Origin: Phoronis australis
Taxonomy: Eukaryota; Phoronida; Phoronidae
Assembly: GCA_002633005.1 (NCBI GenBank)
Contig: NMRA01000758.1
Span: forward strand, 1 to 64,000
Length of the DNA: 64,000 nucleotides
Reading direction: 5' to 3'
Shown: positions 1-12,291 of the stretch, piece after piece
Numbering within the stretch: position 1 is the stretch's first letter
Layout: every line of letters begins with the position of its first letter
The notes under the pieces: model-generated
Told to the model about the DNA's origin: nothing
What the model saw: the letters and a program-made list of their open reading frames with translations, nothing else
Database searches by the model: none
Position numbers and translations under genes: made by a program

Positions 1-160
1 TTACCCTGAGATAAGTGACACATCTATCTGGAGTAAACTACCTTCCTTTACCCTGAGATAGTGACATCTATCTGGAGTAAACTACCTTCCTTTACCCTGA
101 GATAGTGACACATCTATCTGGAGTAAACTACCTTCCTTTACACTGTGATAGTGACACATC
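1..160. repeat. Minisatellite, about 3.5 units of 44-50 bp
   Basis: Unit begins near ACCCTGAGATAGTGACACAT and ends in GGAGTAAACTACCTTCCTTT. Three near-identical units are followed by a diverged partial one. The array probably continues left of the window. Units differ by small indels, so it is a variable tandem array. Confidence 0.9.
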
Positions 161-3147
161 AGGCTCCTAGGTAATAAGCTTGTTAATAACAAGATGGTTT
201 TGTATGAATTATGTTGACCATTAAAAATTCCGATTTGGTTAGAATTCAGAACAAATTATAAGATGAAGTTGAAAGCACTTGCAGAGTGATTCAGACCTCC
301 GCCAAATATTTTTAATGCCTGTACTGTGATTTGATTTAGCAATTCATGCAACACACAGGATCATTAGAACAATGAACATGACTATTGAAGTCTGAAACTA
401 GACGTGGTTTGTTCAAGACTTCGGTAGATCTCACATGAGGACTGCTCCGCAAACCCATTACAGGTGCGAGAAAAGTTTCCTTTTGCATCTAACGCATAGC
501 AATACCTCGCGAAGAAATGCATGATCTTGCATTTTCGATTTAGGCTAAATGCTTTTTCAACCAGCTTGATAACATTTATTACTAAAATAAATACTACAAC
601 TAGGTGGGAAATTCCTAGTGCCATGTTTGCATTGTCAGTGGATTACTTTTTAAGGTAAATATGCAGAGTATGCGATTAAAATTTCAAGAACATGGTAGAT
701 TATGGCCAAGATTACAAAGTACGGAAAAAGTAGGGGCTGAATGCATAAAACCACAAAAGCTAGAATGTCACAAAGACATTCCTTTACTGAAATCTATCTC
801 ATGTTCTTTCCTCCTTAAATTGTTTTGCCAAAGACTCAATATAGTAGGTGCTACTTGGTACTCAATATTTACAGTAAAAATACCCTCATAAAGAATGACC
901 AATTTACAACCTAGTTATTGCCAAATTACACAATAATGCCTCTGTTAAATGGTGGGATTTGTAACAAATGACCCTCTGACTAGACCTAATGATTGAGTGG
1001 ACCTGGTTTAACAGGTTAATACTGTGACCTAGCCACTACTCAGTGCAAGTAGACTAAAATGCCCTGGGGACCTGTCTTGTCACTGATGTACTGGGTACTA
1101 ATGCCATCATATGGATTTTAGTGTTGATTTATGATGAACTAACATTCATTTCATAAGAGCTAATTAAATTCTATGCAGGAACAACAAAGGCTGCGTTCCA
1201 AAAAGCAAGCTTCTAGCGTGATCGCACAACTCTGAGTTCGTACTAGACTTAAATAGCACTTGCTCACTAGTATGTTGTGTTATTGAACAATGGTCAAATT
1301 AGGTTACATTAGTCAACTAAAACCTAGAATAAATATAGGAACAGGAACCATCAGTGGATTCCCGCCTGGTTCACAGTGTAATCATGCAAAATTTTAACTT
1401 TGATAATTTGACTCAACAGAAAATGAGTAGCTTTTGTTTACAATGCTGGCACATGGTTGCAAAAATTGATGCAGTCAAATTTCCTTAACATGACTCAAAT
1501 GTGGAAATGTAAGCCCAAATCTTAAGAAAAACAGCACTTGATGTGACTGAAAAGTACCATGGTTTGTAACAGCTGTCAGAGCTAATGAGCCATTCATCTG
1601 ATGTATGCCACATACCAAATAACTTCCTGCTTTGGTTTTTGTTGCTGGAAAATTTAGAACTTATTGTAGCTTAGTCATTACAAAGTGCAAAGGCACAGTC
1701 CTGAAATGATAGTTCAAACACATTGGAAATGTTGTTTTGTTTACTTTGTCCAAAAATTAACTGAAGTTGGTTTCTTGGAATGGGCCCCTGCCATATAGAA
1801 CGCTTGGTCATGCTATGGAACTACTGAGTGGTGTCAATCTATTCTACACAGCATAGAACTGAACCCCCAGTAAGCTGTTTGTTACATTATAAGCTGAGCA
1901 GATACACCTTGAAGTGTAGGTGCTCAGCTTAATGCCTATTTCAATGTTGAGTTCCCAATTAAGGCCCCTGGGTTGTAACATGGACATGGATTATAATTTC
2001 TTAGGTCTCATGCATACAGTTGTAAAACTTTCAGCAAAATGCATGACTCACATGGGTTTTCTCCAAACACAATTTTAAAACCTCAGCATTTAGTCTTTGT
2101 CTGTAACAACTCTTAACCAGACATTCCTGCTCAATGATGTCAGTTCTGTTGGCAGATTAAGTGTTAAATAATTAAACAAAATACCTGTCACTGTTATTGT
2201 TACAAAACTTCACTGACCCTACTGTGTCTAGGGCTTACACCTTAACTTAACTTTGATACTGTCAAGAACTGGCTAAAACAATGTTTTGGGTTTAGTCTAA
2301 GCATAGTTCAGCAAATGCTCTACGTTGCACCATATTTCACTACATTACTGCATTCCAGCTATGCTGTATACAGAATATGTATCTCCACCATTTGCGCATA
2401 GTGAGTTCACTGCAAAATGACACTAATGATTAGTGTAAGAATGAATTAACTCAATTAAATAACTCAATGAATTAACTCAATGAATCTACGTTAAAAATCA
2501 AGTTGATGACAAGAAATAAGCAGAGAAACAACCAGTCTTCTTATAGGTTCTCCAAGTTTAACAAACAGATGGCGCTGTGTGTCGCTTAAATAACCAGAGC
2601 TCCACCCAAAATTGAGTTCTTTAATGTGGCTGAGGTACAAAAGACATTGTAGTTTTGGACTTGGACATCTATTTTATCTCTATGGATATTTGTTGTGCTT
2701 TTCAAATTGTCCGTTTTCAGAATTTTAACTCATTGAGCCGCTATAGTACCTTATTGGCAATGAAAGATGTAACCTGAAAATAACCTTTACTACAAAATTT
2801 AGTATTGCTCATATTAAACAACATACAGAGATCATTAGCAGCGCAAAAGAGGTTGGAAAAGTACTTAACATATACTATTATGGAAAAATAGCTAGGGTTG
2901 CTACATTTCAAGATGTTGCTATTGTAGAACAAATTTACAAAATTCCCCAGTTTAGAACAGTCTTTTGAATTTGGATGATTTTAACATCAAATACTGTCTG
3001 TTTCTAGAATTTGGGATAAGCTCTGACCTTGAGCAAAATAGTTAAGTTTTCACTGAAGAATTTTTACCATACTAGTGCCATAACAAGATAATCAATATGA
3101 TTAACAAGCCCGTGAACTAATTCTTACTCTCCATTGTCCTATTTCAG
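161..3147. other. Non-coding stretch upstream of the first lectin exon
   Basis: No exon is supported here. The signal-peptide exon expected for gene 1 (hydrophobic, ending in phase 1 before GTAAG as in genes 2 and 3) was looked for and not found, so it may lie left of the window or be unrecognisable. Short open frames at 382-624 (-) and 661-891 (+) have no recognisable domain and are treated as chance. Confidence 0.5.
2999..3077. mobile_element. Partial MITE-like fragment of the AGAATTTGGGAYA family
   Basis: Contains CTAGAATTTGGGATAAGC and ends in GAAGAATTTTTACCATACTAG, the same terminal sequence as the element at 51363-51654. Only the right part is recognisable. It ends about 70 bp before the lectin exon acceptor. 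Confidence 0.45.
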
Positions 3148-3456
3148 CCATTTCCGAAGTATACTGCTTCAATTATGTCATAAACATTGACTGCAACAAT
3201 GCTCAACACATCACCATTGTCAGTCTCAACTATGGTAAAGGTAACTGTACCTCAGTGTGTTGCGCACATGACTTTGACTGTGTCCGCCCAGTACAGGATG
3301 TTGAGCTATCCCAGTACAATGCTATCATGGATACATGCCACGGCAAGGGGTCATGCTTTTATAAACTACCACTTGAAGTACCCAGCCTAGACATCGCCTG
3401 CCCACCTTCGTCATCATTCAAGCCTTACCTCCGTTTAACATACAGCTGTACTACAG
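3148..3456 (+). CDS. Gene 1 exon: SUEL lectin domain
   Basis: Acceptor ATTTCAG precedes 3148 and donor GTAAGT follows 3456; the exon is phase 1-1. The peptide begins ISEVYCFNYV and ends LRLTYSCTTG. It shows the SUEL plan: early Cys, hydrophobic ITIVSLNYGKG strand, a central Cys group, DTCHGKGSCFYK, then Cys and a final YLRLTYSC. The usual DPC motif near the C terminus is replaced by ACPPSSS, so sugar specificity may differ from typical rhamnose-binding lectins. Confidence 0.87.
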
Positions 3457-6400
3457 GTAAGTGCCACAACAATTCCAAATGTCGCTCACACACAGGCGTA
3501 CCCTAGCACAAGTTACTGCCACAAGGAGTTGTCGCAAAGTTTGGATGCTGTGTGGACGTTATTTAAACTAGTGTAACTAACTCCACCTTATCGAAGTAGG
3601 GTGACTTGTTCCAGAGTAACTTGTGCCACTTATGAGCGCTGTGTGGCCACCGACCTGGGGCAAGGTGTAAGTTAACTATCAGCTGCGTATTCGCATCGGC
3701 TGTCCATAATCATGAACAGTGCGACAACTTCCACCTTACCCTAGTTATGTGTGTGTGGATGTTTTACTTAAAAGTGGGGTAAGTTGTTTTGGCCTTAACC
3801 CATGCTTATTTCTTATAAGCAGAAACTACTGATACTAAGTCTTTTGACACAATGTTTTCCAAATGATAACGAGTGACAATATACTTAACTGTTTACTATG
3901 AAGGGTCGAGACTAAAAAATAAACTATAAAACACAATACTATACTACTGAAGAATAATAACTATATACGTTCTTGAACTGTCCACATCCAGTCTAAATGA
4001 CAATTCTTGTACTGTATTTATATCGGACAAAGCTTGATCATATAACCACTGTTATGGATTAGGAATTTACACTCCCAACAGTTGTGTGACAATGTGACTG
4101 GCATCCCTACAAAAAATGGAGGGTAGTGAACTTCGCGAAATGCCATGGTTTTTTTTAGGGTCTTCCACATAAGTCACCATATTAATGCAACTTGTAACTT
4201 GATAACTTATACTGAAGCTTGTCAAAAAAGACTACCCATAAAAATTACTTTTTACTTGCGGCAACAAGAACATACTTGACTTGTCTGATGTTGACAATCA
4301 TTGTTGCTTAGTGGAGTAGTCAACTTTCTCCATAATAGTTTACTACTTAACCAAAGTGGAGTGTTCATTTGTGTATTATTATGTATACCTTAACAGTTGA
4401 GTTGAGCAAGGAATACTTGTTGCAAAGATGTAATGTTCCTTTGATTTCACTGCAGTGATATTATACTTTCACTTATGAAAAATTAACAAACAAAAAATAA
4501 ATCAAACTTGTTTCAGCCACCACCACTACCACCACCAAACCAACAACTGTGCCACCGACAACACAAAGGCAGAAGACATCACAGCCTGCCATCCTTCCAC
4601 GGACAACAGCGCCACCACCAGGCAGCACAACAGATACAGCTTCTGATGGTGGCAAAAACCAGACTCAAACTGGACTCGGCACAGGTATGGAGCAGCCATA
4701 GTAGCCATGTGAACTCGGGCTCCAGTGTGGTTTAACAATCAATCATACTATCATTTGATTGGAAACTCTATATTTAAGTTGTTGGAACAAATTTTCTCAC
4801 AGGGAAAAGGAAGTGTTTGGGTATGGAACTTGTGTACTCCTTAACCTACTAACAGTTCAACTGCTTTTGTGCCCTCTTTCACAGTGACTCTGTGAAAGGA
4901 TGATGACCAACGCAGGAATGAGATGGAAAAATAGTGAACCGTTTTGATATTGTGTTTTGACGCCTTGTTATCTTGTGTGTCACATAAGACCGACTGGAAT
5001 GCATCGATTTCAAATAAGTCTTGTTGATGCAGCAGTGGCAAACCATGATAGATTCAGCAGAATGCACTTCTCAACACCAACCAGGTGGAATATTTGAATA
5101 TTACTTTCAGGGCTTGGAATTCTCCTTTTTTAAGAGAATTTCCTTTTATCTGATTTCCAATTTCCTCTTTTTCCTCTCTTTTTATCATTATTTTGACTTT
5201 ATTCATGCAAAAACATTTATTTCAATTATAGTTTATAACACAAAACATATTTCTATCACAAAAGCCTATTTACTTTTGGAATGATACGTCACCTGAAAAT
5301 TTTCCTCTTTTTTGTCATTGGTCATACCAAGCCCTGTACTTTACAAGCAACCCAATATCAGAATGTACGGATGTTTCTTTGTTATCACAAACATTTGAAG
5401 TATGGTCTGCTCGCCACCTCCTGGCCACAGGTGGGGGGGGCAGAAATCTTTTTGGACTTACCGTATTCGCCGTAATAACCGCCCATGCCCCTATAAGCGC
5501 CCCCCCACGCGTTTTCAGACTTTGCTGAAATAAGCGCCCAGTCCATGAACGTGTACATGCGAACAATGACGTACCTACATTCCTAAAACTCGGCCACAGT
5601 AACGTTTTCAAAAATTTTTTGCACGGGTCTTCTAGACCACCAGGGGCACTGCTACATTTGTATCTAGCCGTGACTTTACACTTCAAAGTAACGCAGCGCT
5701 TTAAAAAGAACGCAACAGCGTTGCTACGCTCTTGCGACGACCGTGTCCCACTATGGTCTGACCTTTCAGGAGACACATCGACTGTATCATGAATAAAAAT
5801 AATTCTGTGTTAAACGCACGTGGCCAGGAAGCGCGCGCTACATATATGAACCTGTCATCAAAGACATTAGTCGGGAACTATCCATTCATGAAACGGGTAG
5901 CATAGCATCGATAAGAAATAAATATTGGCACTAATTTCCGACAATTTCTAATACTATAAAACATTTTTGTGTTATTTTTGAGACGGATTGTTTGATTAAC
6001 CATAATTGGTGTTTTAAAGCATAATATCCGATAAAATGACAACTGACTGTGAATGCTTACACACCCTTACACCGAAAAGTAACTGTCAGATAGTTATGTA
6101 CGCATCCAGCAACACGGCGACTAATATGGCCTTACCGAGACAAATGTCGAAAGTTTTTAGCACGAGACCGGCAAGTGCTGAATGAAACACGCTCTGGTTT
6201 AGGCTTACTGTTTGTGCAAATGTCTTTAGACACATCTAGCTAGTTAGATTGCATGGCTCTGGCCAAAAGACGGCCTCTGCTTTGGCAAATGAACTCTGGT
6301 GACACGCACGCGCTCGCTTACTCGCAGACGAACTTCAAAACAAACGTCACGTGACAACAACATGTGTGTTCGTCCAGACATTTTTCTCACCGTGTTGCCA

Positions 6401-9400
6401 ATCATACATGTAGATGGCACGATGTTGTAGATTTGTACTTAAACCTGCCGTTAATCCAGACTGCACAGGAACTTAAAAAATCTTAGAGACGCTACTTATA
6501 AAAGTTAATGAGGATTTCAAGTAATTTGCTTGAGTCGAAACCATTTTTATTCAAGCATTGAAGTCGCCATATCAAAGACGGCGATTTCGAGGCAGTCAGC
6601 CCTGGGATTTCAGCACAATTTTCTGTAAAATGATTGTAATTTAGCAGCAAAGTTTGATAGCAATGCACCACAGTTTTGTTTACAGTCTTTCATAGATTAC
6701 ATATACGTCACAGAGTATAAATTTGATGAATCTTAGCTTCCGATTACACCCGTTTCGGAGACCGGGTTTCAACCGCCTTGGGTTATAATAAGCGCCCCCC
6801 CTGAACCGAACTTTTCTAAGCGCCCTGGGCAGTTATTACGCCGAATACGGTATGTACATTAGGTCACATGATTTGGCCAACATGTGGCGTGCAGAACGGG
6901 CTTAAAATGTTTGTGATCTATGTTTCCATGCCAGTTCACAAGATTTACATATACGTATATAGTTACTTTGTTCTGTTAATTATAAGAAGCCAGGGTATGT
7001 AAGCATTTCATGCTGCTGCTTCTCATAACTTTGAGGAATAATGTAATTGCTTTTTAGTCTGGTGCACAAATGTCACAACCTCCACCACTAAACTCATTGC
7101 ATTCATACCTAGTGTTGTATATCGCTAGTTAGTGCTCTTCTAATACCGTATTAGCCCTAATAAGCGCCCAGGGCACAATGCTTGTGATATCTCCTATTAC
7201 CAGGATTTTTGTTCTTTACAGGTGCTCTGATAGGCATTATAGTGGGCAGCGTGTGCGCTGTCATTCTCATCGTGGTGCTTGTCATCATCTTGTTGAAGCG
7301 CAGGTTAGTGTTAGCAACATCAGTCAGAATGTTGATTAGGACTAGACTTTTATCCATCCATCAAGCATGCAGATATCACAAATGGCTGTCACTGTACTGT
7401 TGCCATGTGTGGTCTAAATGTTGTTGGGAGGTAACTGTCTACATTTTGGAAATTTTTCATATTCCATAAAAACTTAACTGTCCATATGTTTTCTGAAAGC
7501 TCTGATTGAAAAATGTTAGTTTACGCCTCAATTGTCTATAACTACGTGACTCCCATTTTTGTGAAAATTGTCATTTTTGTTTTGAACACAAGTTTCTAAA
7601 AAACTGAACTGCCTGTGACTTACTATACCTCAACGATAGAGATGTTAGCCAAACTTCGTCTCAAGTCTTTATTTTTGACAGCTTACATCTCAGTTTGTAG
7701 TGGATGAGGAAGTCAAACATCTGAGATATGGTTCCCTCAGCCATAGACCTCGAAATAAGGGTAAAAAATTCCATGCTAATCAGCCCACGCATTAACACCA
7801 AATCAATGTTCAAAACTATCATAAGCATCAAAAACCAAAAGGTCTGAAAATAGCTCATAATGACGTGCCACAAAATTGAAATTAATGATCAACCCAAACA
7901 ACTTGTTTATTTGGCGCACAAATAATGTGTTTAGTAAGTGTTATGATCAGGAATGAAAAATATACATATAAATATATTTCAGTGTTAACTAGCTAAAGTA
8001 GACAACATTTCCAGTTACAAAGTAACCTTCAATATCACTTCTTATCAGGCAAATCTACAACCTGTGTTTAACAATATATTCTGAGGCAACTAAATGACCT
8101 TTAAATGACCTCAAGGTCGGATCCCTGATGAGAACAAACAAAATTCTGAATATAGAAACTTTTTAAACTAAATTTGATGTGCTTCACTGTCACGTACATC
8201 ATTGAATTCTGCTTGACAGGACTTTTCTGGATTGATCCATTTGCAATGTGACTGAAATTTGTGTCACAAAATGCAAATGTTAAATTCTATTTAATAGGAT
8301 AAGTAATCCTTTTTGATGTTACTTTTAATATAAAATACAGATCCCTGGTTATCTTGGAGAGCTCGTTTTTGGATTCTGTGGCATGCATTTACTACACCTG
8401 GTACAGTGGAAAGCAACGTAAACATCCCAACAAAGGCCTGCATCTTGGTTTGTCATTCACTTCTGTTGAAAAAAACATGAGTGTCCAGTACATATTTTGT
8501 TCAATAGCCAGTCGGACATTGTGTTTGTTCAATGGCAGTGAAAACAGAACCAAGATATAAGCCTTTTGCTGGACAGTTTGTGTCACTTTCTATCATTTCT
8601 TGGGTAGTAACAGCAATTAAGCAGAAAGGTGTATCTCCAAGATAATCATGGAATTGCATTTTACTAATATTTAAAATGGTTGCATTTTCCTTCAAGTAAA
8701 TATTTTTCACAACAGGAGGCAGAGTAAGCCGGAGCAGGCTCAGTTCCCTCCATCCCACTCCGGCCCAGTCACATCAGTGCCAATACAATCAGGTCCTGAC
8801 GAGCTGTATGGCTTCCTGCCTGGGGCAACGGTGGAACCAGACGCCAAGAGAATCAGTCGCATTAAAGAGAGTCAAGCTAATGGTGATAGCAGGACACCTT
8901 ACAAGGACAATTCCGGTGTTGTCATGAAAAACGAAACTAAGGGTGGAAAAAAAAAGTCTAGTAGTTCTAATGGGAAATCCGTCACCAAAAGCAGCGCAAG
9001 CGGAGATAGCAAAAGTCGTCCAAAGTCAACTGGTCTCTCGCGTGAGGAGTCGTTGAACCGCAAGGTTCCCAATGTTCTAGCACCCGGTGAGAGGAGACCA
9101 GCGAGGCCGAAAGAAGTCACTGTGAATCCTCAATATGACTATCCACGGAGCTCGAAGAACATTCAGCCAAGTGAGCCACCAGTTGCTAGTTCAAAAGACA
9201 GTGCAAAAACTAAAGATTTAGACAAGAAAGCTGAGAAAGTTGAGCCTATAAAAGCAAACAAATCTGAAGAGAGTAAACAGAAGGAGAAAGATTTAGACAA
9301 GAAAGCTGAGAAAGTTGGGCCTATAAAAGCAAAAAAATCTGAAGAGAGTAAACAGAAGGAGAATTTGGGTAAATTAGAGCTCAAGGAAACTAAAGACACA

Positions 9401-9547
9401 ACCGGTGCTAAATCTCAACCTATTAACCATGAGACAAGTAAAAATGAAGAGCAACCTGCAAGTCAAAAAACAGGGGAGACCATCCAAGGAATACACAATC
9501 CCGCTTTCGATACAGAAGATCACAACCAAGACAGTGATGAATCGTAA
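3148..9547 (+). CDS. Gene 1: SUEL-lectin single-pass receptor (5' incomplete)
   Basis: Exons 3148-3456, 4517-4684, 7222-7303 and 8716-9547 join in frame (phases 1-1, 1-1, 1-2, 2-stop) to give about 462 residues from the lectin domain to the stop. Order: SUEL/galactose-binding lectin domain (~102 aa), Thr/Pro-rich stalk (~56 aa), one membrane helix ending in KRR (type I topology), and a lysine/serine-rich cytoplasmic tail (~277 aa). SUEL domains bind galactose or rhamnose in many animal proteins; ligand binding here is not shown. The signal exon is missing from view. The tail has possible phosphotyrosine sites (ELYGF, YDYP) and an NPAF box shared with gene 2. Introns hold transposons. A poly(A) signal lies at 10006-10011. 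Confidence 0.85.
4517..4684 (+). CDS. Gene 1 exon: mucin-like Thr/Pro stalk
   Basis: Acceptor TTGTTTCAG, donor GTATGG, phase 1-1. Encodes TTTTTTKPTTVPPTTQRQKT and onward to QTQTGLGTG, rich in Thr, Pro and Gln, as in O-glycosylated stalks. One N-glycosylation sequon (KNQT) is present. Confidence 0.8.
5108..5336. mobile_element. MITE with CAGGGCTTGG ends, copy 1
   Basis: A 229-bp element that starts CAGGGCTTGG and ends CCAAGCCCTG, flanked by the direct repeat TACTTT (5102-5107 and 5337-5342). It is AT-rich and non-coding, and lies in the stalk-to-membrane intron of gene 1. A longer relative is at 15145-15623. Confidence 0.8.
5461..6850. mobile_element. TA-flanked TIR transposon, CCGTATTCG family, copy 1
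   Basis: A 1390-bp element. The left end CCGTATTCGCCGTAATAACC is matched by the inverted right end ...GTTATTACGCCGAATACGG, and both are bordered by TA (5459-5460, 6851-6852). Subterminal C-rich motifs of type TAAGCGCCCA repeat near both ends. No transposase frame is visible, so it is non-autonomous. It shares its interior with 60004-61894. Confidence 0.88.
7146..7174. mobile_element. Solo terminal fragment of the CCGTATT family
   Basis: TACCGTATTAGCCCTAATAA followed by GCGCCCAGGGC repeats the end motif of the 5461-6850 element without a partner end nearby. It lies only about 47 bp upstream of the gene 1 membrane exon. Confidence 0.55.
7222..7303 (+). CDS. Gene 1 exon: transmembrane helix
   Basis: Acceptor TTCTTTACAG, donor GTTAGT, phase 1-2. 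Encodes GALIGIIVGSVCAVILIVVL followed by VIILLKRR: an unbroken hydrophobic helix with a basic stop-transfer end. Confidence 0.87.
8716..9547 (+). CDS. Gene 1 exon: cytoplasmic tail
   Basis: Acceptor CACAACAG before 8716, phase 2, open to TAA at 9545-9547. The ~277-aa tail is highly charged, low in hydrophobics and likely disordered. It has a KGGKKKSSSSNGK basic-serine stretch, DELYGFLPG, PQYDYPRSS (YxxP), a duplicated 25-residue Lys/Glu unit and a terminal NPAFDTEDHNQDSDES acidic end. No catalytic domain is seen. Confidence 0.85.
9212..9361 (+). repeat. Coding tandem duplication of 75 bp in the gene 1 tail
   Basis: Units 9212-9286 and 9287-9361 differ at only two bases. Each encodes KDLDKKAEKVxPIKAxKSEE followed by SKQKE. 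The length is a multiple of three, so the frame is kept. The near identity implies a recent duplication. Confidence 0.95.
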
Positions 9548-10005
9548 GGCCAAGTAAAAAATAGACAATGGAGATTTAAAAATTCACTAGATGGCGCTAG
9601 TGTAACAATAATCCTTCCTGTAGATATGCATGCATTCAGGTAATCACAGAGGACATTTAACCCATGAACATCCTTATACCAATGAACTGCTTTCTGCTCT
9701 CAATTTATTTTAGTTTCAAAGAGTTTAATCTCCTTTCTTTATCAGCATACTAAGTGTGCATTTGAGTTGTCTATTGTTAGCACAAGATGACAACATTACC
9801 CTTGTCAACTTTTTAGAGTTAGTTTCATGTTTCTGGAATATTATTGTATGTTGTGGTCAACATTCCCCAACAAACCAAAGACTAGAATCGGGTGAATATC
9901 TCAATGACTTATTGTTATGGTATGACTTAATTTCTCTTTCACGTGGGAACACCATTTCCCACTACCAATTTAAGTTTAAGGAAACTTAGAAAATAGGATG
10001 CAGTT

Positions 10006-10011
10006 AATAAA
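10006..10011 (+). promoter_or_regulatory. Candidate poly(A) signal of gene 1
   Basis: AATAAA about 460 bases after the gene 1 stop codon, the first canonical hexamer I see downstream on this strand. Confidence 0.45.
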
Positions 10012-12291
10012 ATGCTATGGATTATTATGACAACATCAGGGTAACATACAGACTCTTAAAAAAGTACGGCATACATTCGGCAGGTGTTTGCCAGGTAGAG
10101 TATTCAAGAATTCAGGAAAAAACAAACAATCAGTATAGGGTTTTTGGTTAAAGTACAAACCCTCGTGTGACATTTCCAACACGGATGCGCAATAAGAATC
10201 ATTTAGAATTTTAGTCAAGTAATGATTGGCATTAGGTAGTCTAGTGGCCACTGTCAAATCGTAATTTGACAGGTTAGCGAACAGGAGAAATGTCTCTAAC
10301 AACAGGAAAAAATCGAAAAACTTAATTCTCGTGCAGGATTTGGTATAACTGTTGTCCTTTTTGTCTGATGTTGTTAAATTGTAGTTATCTCCCACAATTA
10401 ACTATGTCACAAACGTATCAGTACCCAATTTGCAAATGTGTTTGGCAGTGAATGGATAGGTCAGCGAAAGGTGCGTTGCAGTGACTTAAATGTGGGATGA
10501 ACGTCCGATTTTAAAATCCTCAAGGAAATTTTGCCAACAAAGTGGTGCCTAAATTATTGAAATGGTTGCACACATGTGCCAGGTCTTGAACTGTTCATCA
10601 GCAAGTTTCAGTACCTCAAACTGAAGACGATGATCTGTATTAATTGTCACCACGCAGGTAAGTTCACTTTGGGAGTCACTGTGTATGATCCAATTCCCCA
10701 CACGGTACTATCATGTTTTGCTAGTCAGGCCATGTGATCTAGCTAGCTTTAACCAGAATATACTATAGCCCCTAGTTAACATGCCTTGCAAACCAGACCA
10801 CATGATCTGACTAGTCTTCTTTAGCATAAAGACTATCCTCAGGTTTACATGTCTTGAAAGTTCTAATAGTCAATTGAGAACACTTATGTTAACACATTTA
10901 GTGTCTGGCCACTGAGCAAAGCACAATAACTAATAGATTTAGGACCAGTTGTAGAGTAGTATAACTAAGGATTTTCATTGGCAAAGTTCAGACTCTTGCT
11001 ATCAACAAGTTTAGTTTACAAGGCTATTTTTGTAAGGTTTATTCCATAACTGAGTCACCCGGCCAGAGGAAAGAACATATCATTAATGATGTTTTTAACT
11101 ATATATTAATAAAGCACAAAAATATTTCCAGGTGATCAGTGCATTGGGCCCACATGCGCGGCCTGCGCACGTCTGGTACAATGTATACCAGACCATACAA
11201 CGTGTACCAGACCGCCTGCAATTATTTTTTTATGTTTTGTGATATTATGGACATGACTGAGTCATAGTCTGAAACATATAGGTATTGAGGAGCAGAAATA
11301 TGTAATGACATTTTAAAAAAATGCAATTCTATTACTCTCGTTATTTCATTTTCTAGGTTTTTCTCGTGTCATTGTGAAGAAGTCGTATAAAAATGGGATT
11401 TCCAAACTTTATATTCGGTACTAATTGTCACACGCATTTCAAGCATGTAGATTTAAGAAGACAATTGTGAACACGTGTAATGAATTCTGCTCATCAATGA
11501 AACAACTTAAAAACAAAACGTGGTTCCAAAAACTTTTATAGTATGGAGAACAAAACATATCAGCAAACTGTTTTTGTTTATAAGTATCGTTTAACTTTTG
11601 TAAATTGAGTAAACAACGTCCATGTATTTATAGATTTTTGCTTTATTAAATAAAGTATTATGATTTTGTTTTTCTAAATGTCTTGTTATAACATTGTCAT
11701 TTCCTTCAGTCCACTATGTTACCTACCACAGTTACAACCAAAAGTAGACAGTGTCTAAGCACACTCTAAATACTTAAACAAGCAGTAGCATACCATCCCT
11801 AATAGCACACAGATCACAGACATGTCATGTCACAGTCTGTGTTTACACACAGTTCTTTCAACATAACACTGAATGTACCAACTTAAAAGGATGCGGAACA
11901 ATCCTTGTTCCCAGTTGAGTAAAATCTTTGGTTTTGGGTGCAGATTTTGACCAGTAATGGGCGTGTTTATGTAAATACATGCAATTACTAGCACTGATTT
12001 ACATAGATCAAAGGTGCATTTCATCCCGTTGAGATGGCTAAAAAATGAAAATTGACTTCAACTTTCTATACTCTTACAAAGTTGGTTATGTAATGTTCCT
12101 AAGAGTTGCAAATTGGCACATGTAGGGTAGGTACTGTGACATGCCTGCTCGTTCAGCAACAATTCAAGATCGGATGATCGAGGTAATGTTATAAACTTCA
12201 TAGAGCTTCCAGTTAAAAAAAAGCGGTGTAATGCTACCTTAATTAGTCGCACAGCACTTCAAGTTCTCATGACAAAGACCAATCTGAATTA
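10012..12291. other. Intergenic, no supported gene
   Basis: AT-rich sequence. A 119-aa minus-strand frame at 10036-10395 has a hydrophobic N-terminal stretch but no domain, splice or codon evidence and is not called. Two loosely similar segments around 10720-10800 (CATGTGATCTAGCTAG and CACATGATCTGACTAG) may be an old local duplication. Confidence 0.4.

Noticed and set aside
5315-5776. 153-aa minus-strand open frame
   Set aside because: It runs across the MITE end and the transposon terminus at 5461; its sequence simply translates the CCGTATTCG end repeat, and no domain is present.
10036-10395. 119-aa minus-strand open frame with hydrophobic start
   Set aside because: No domain, splice or neighbour support; the length is within chance for AT-rich DNA of this size.
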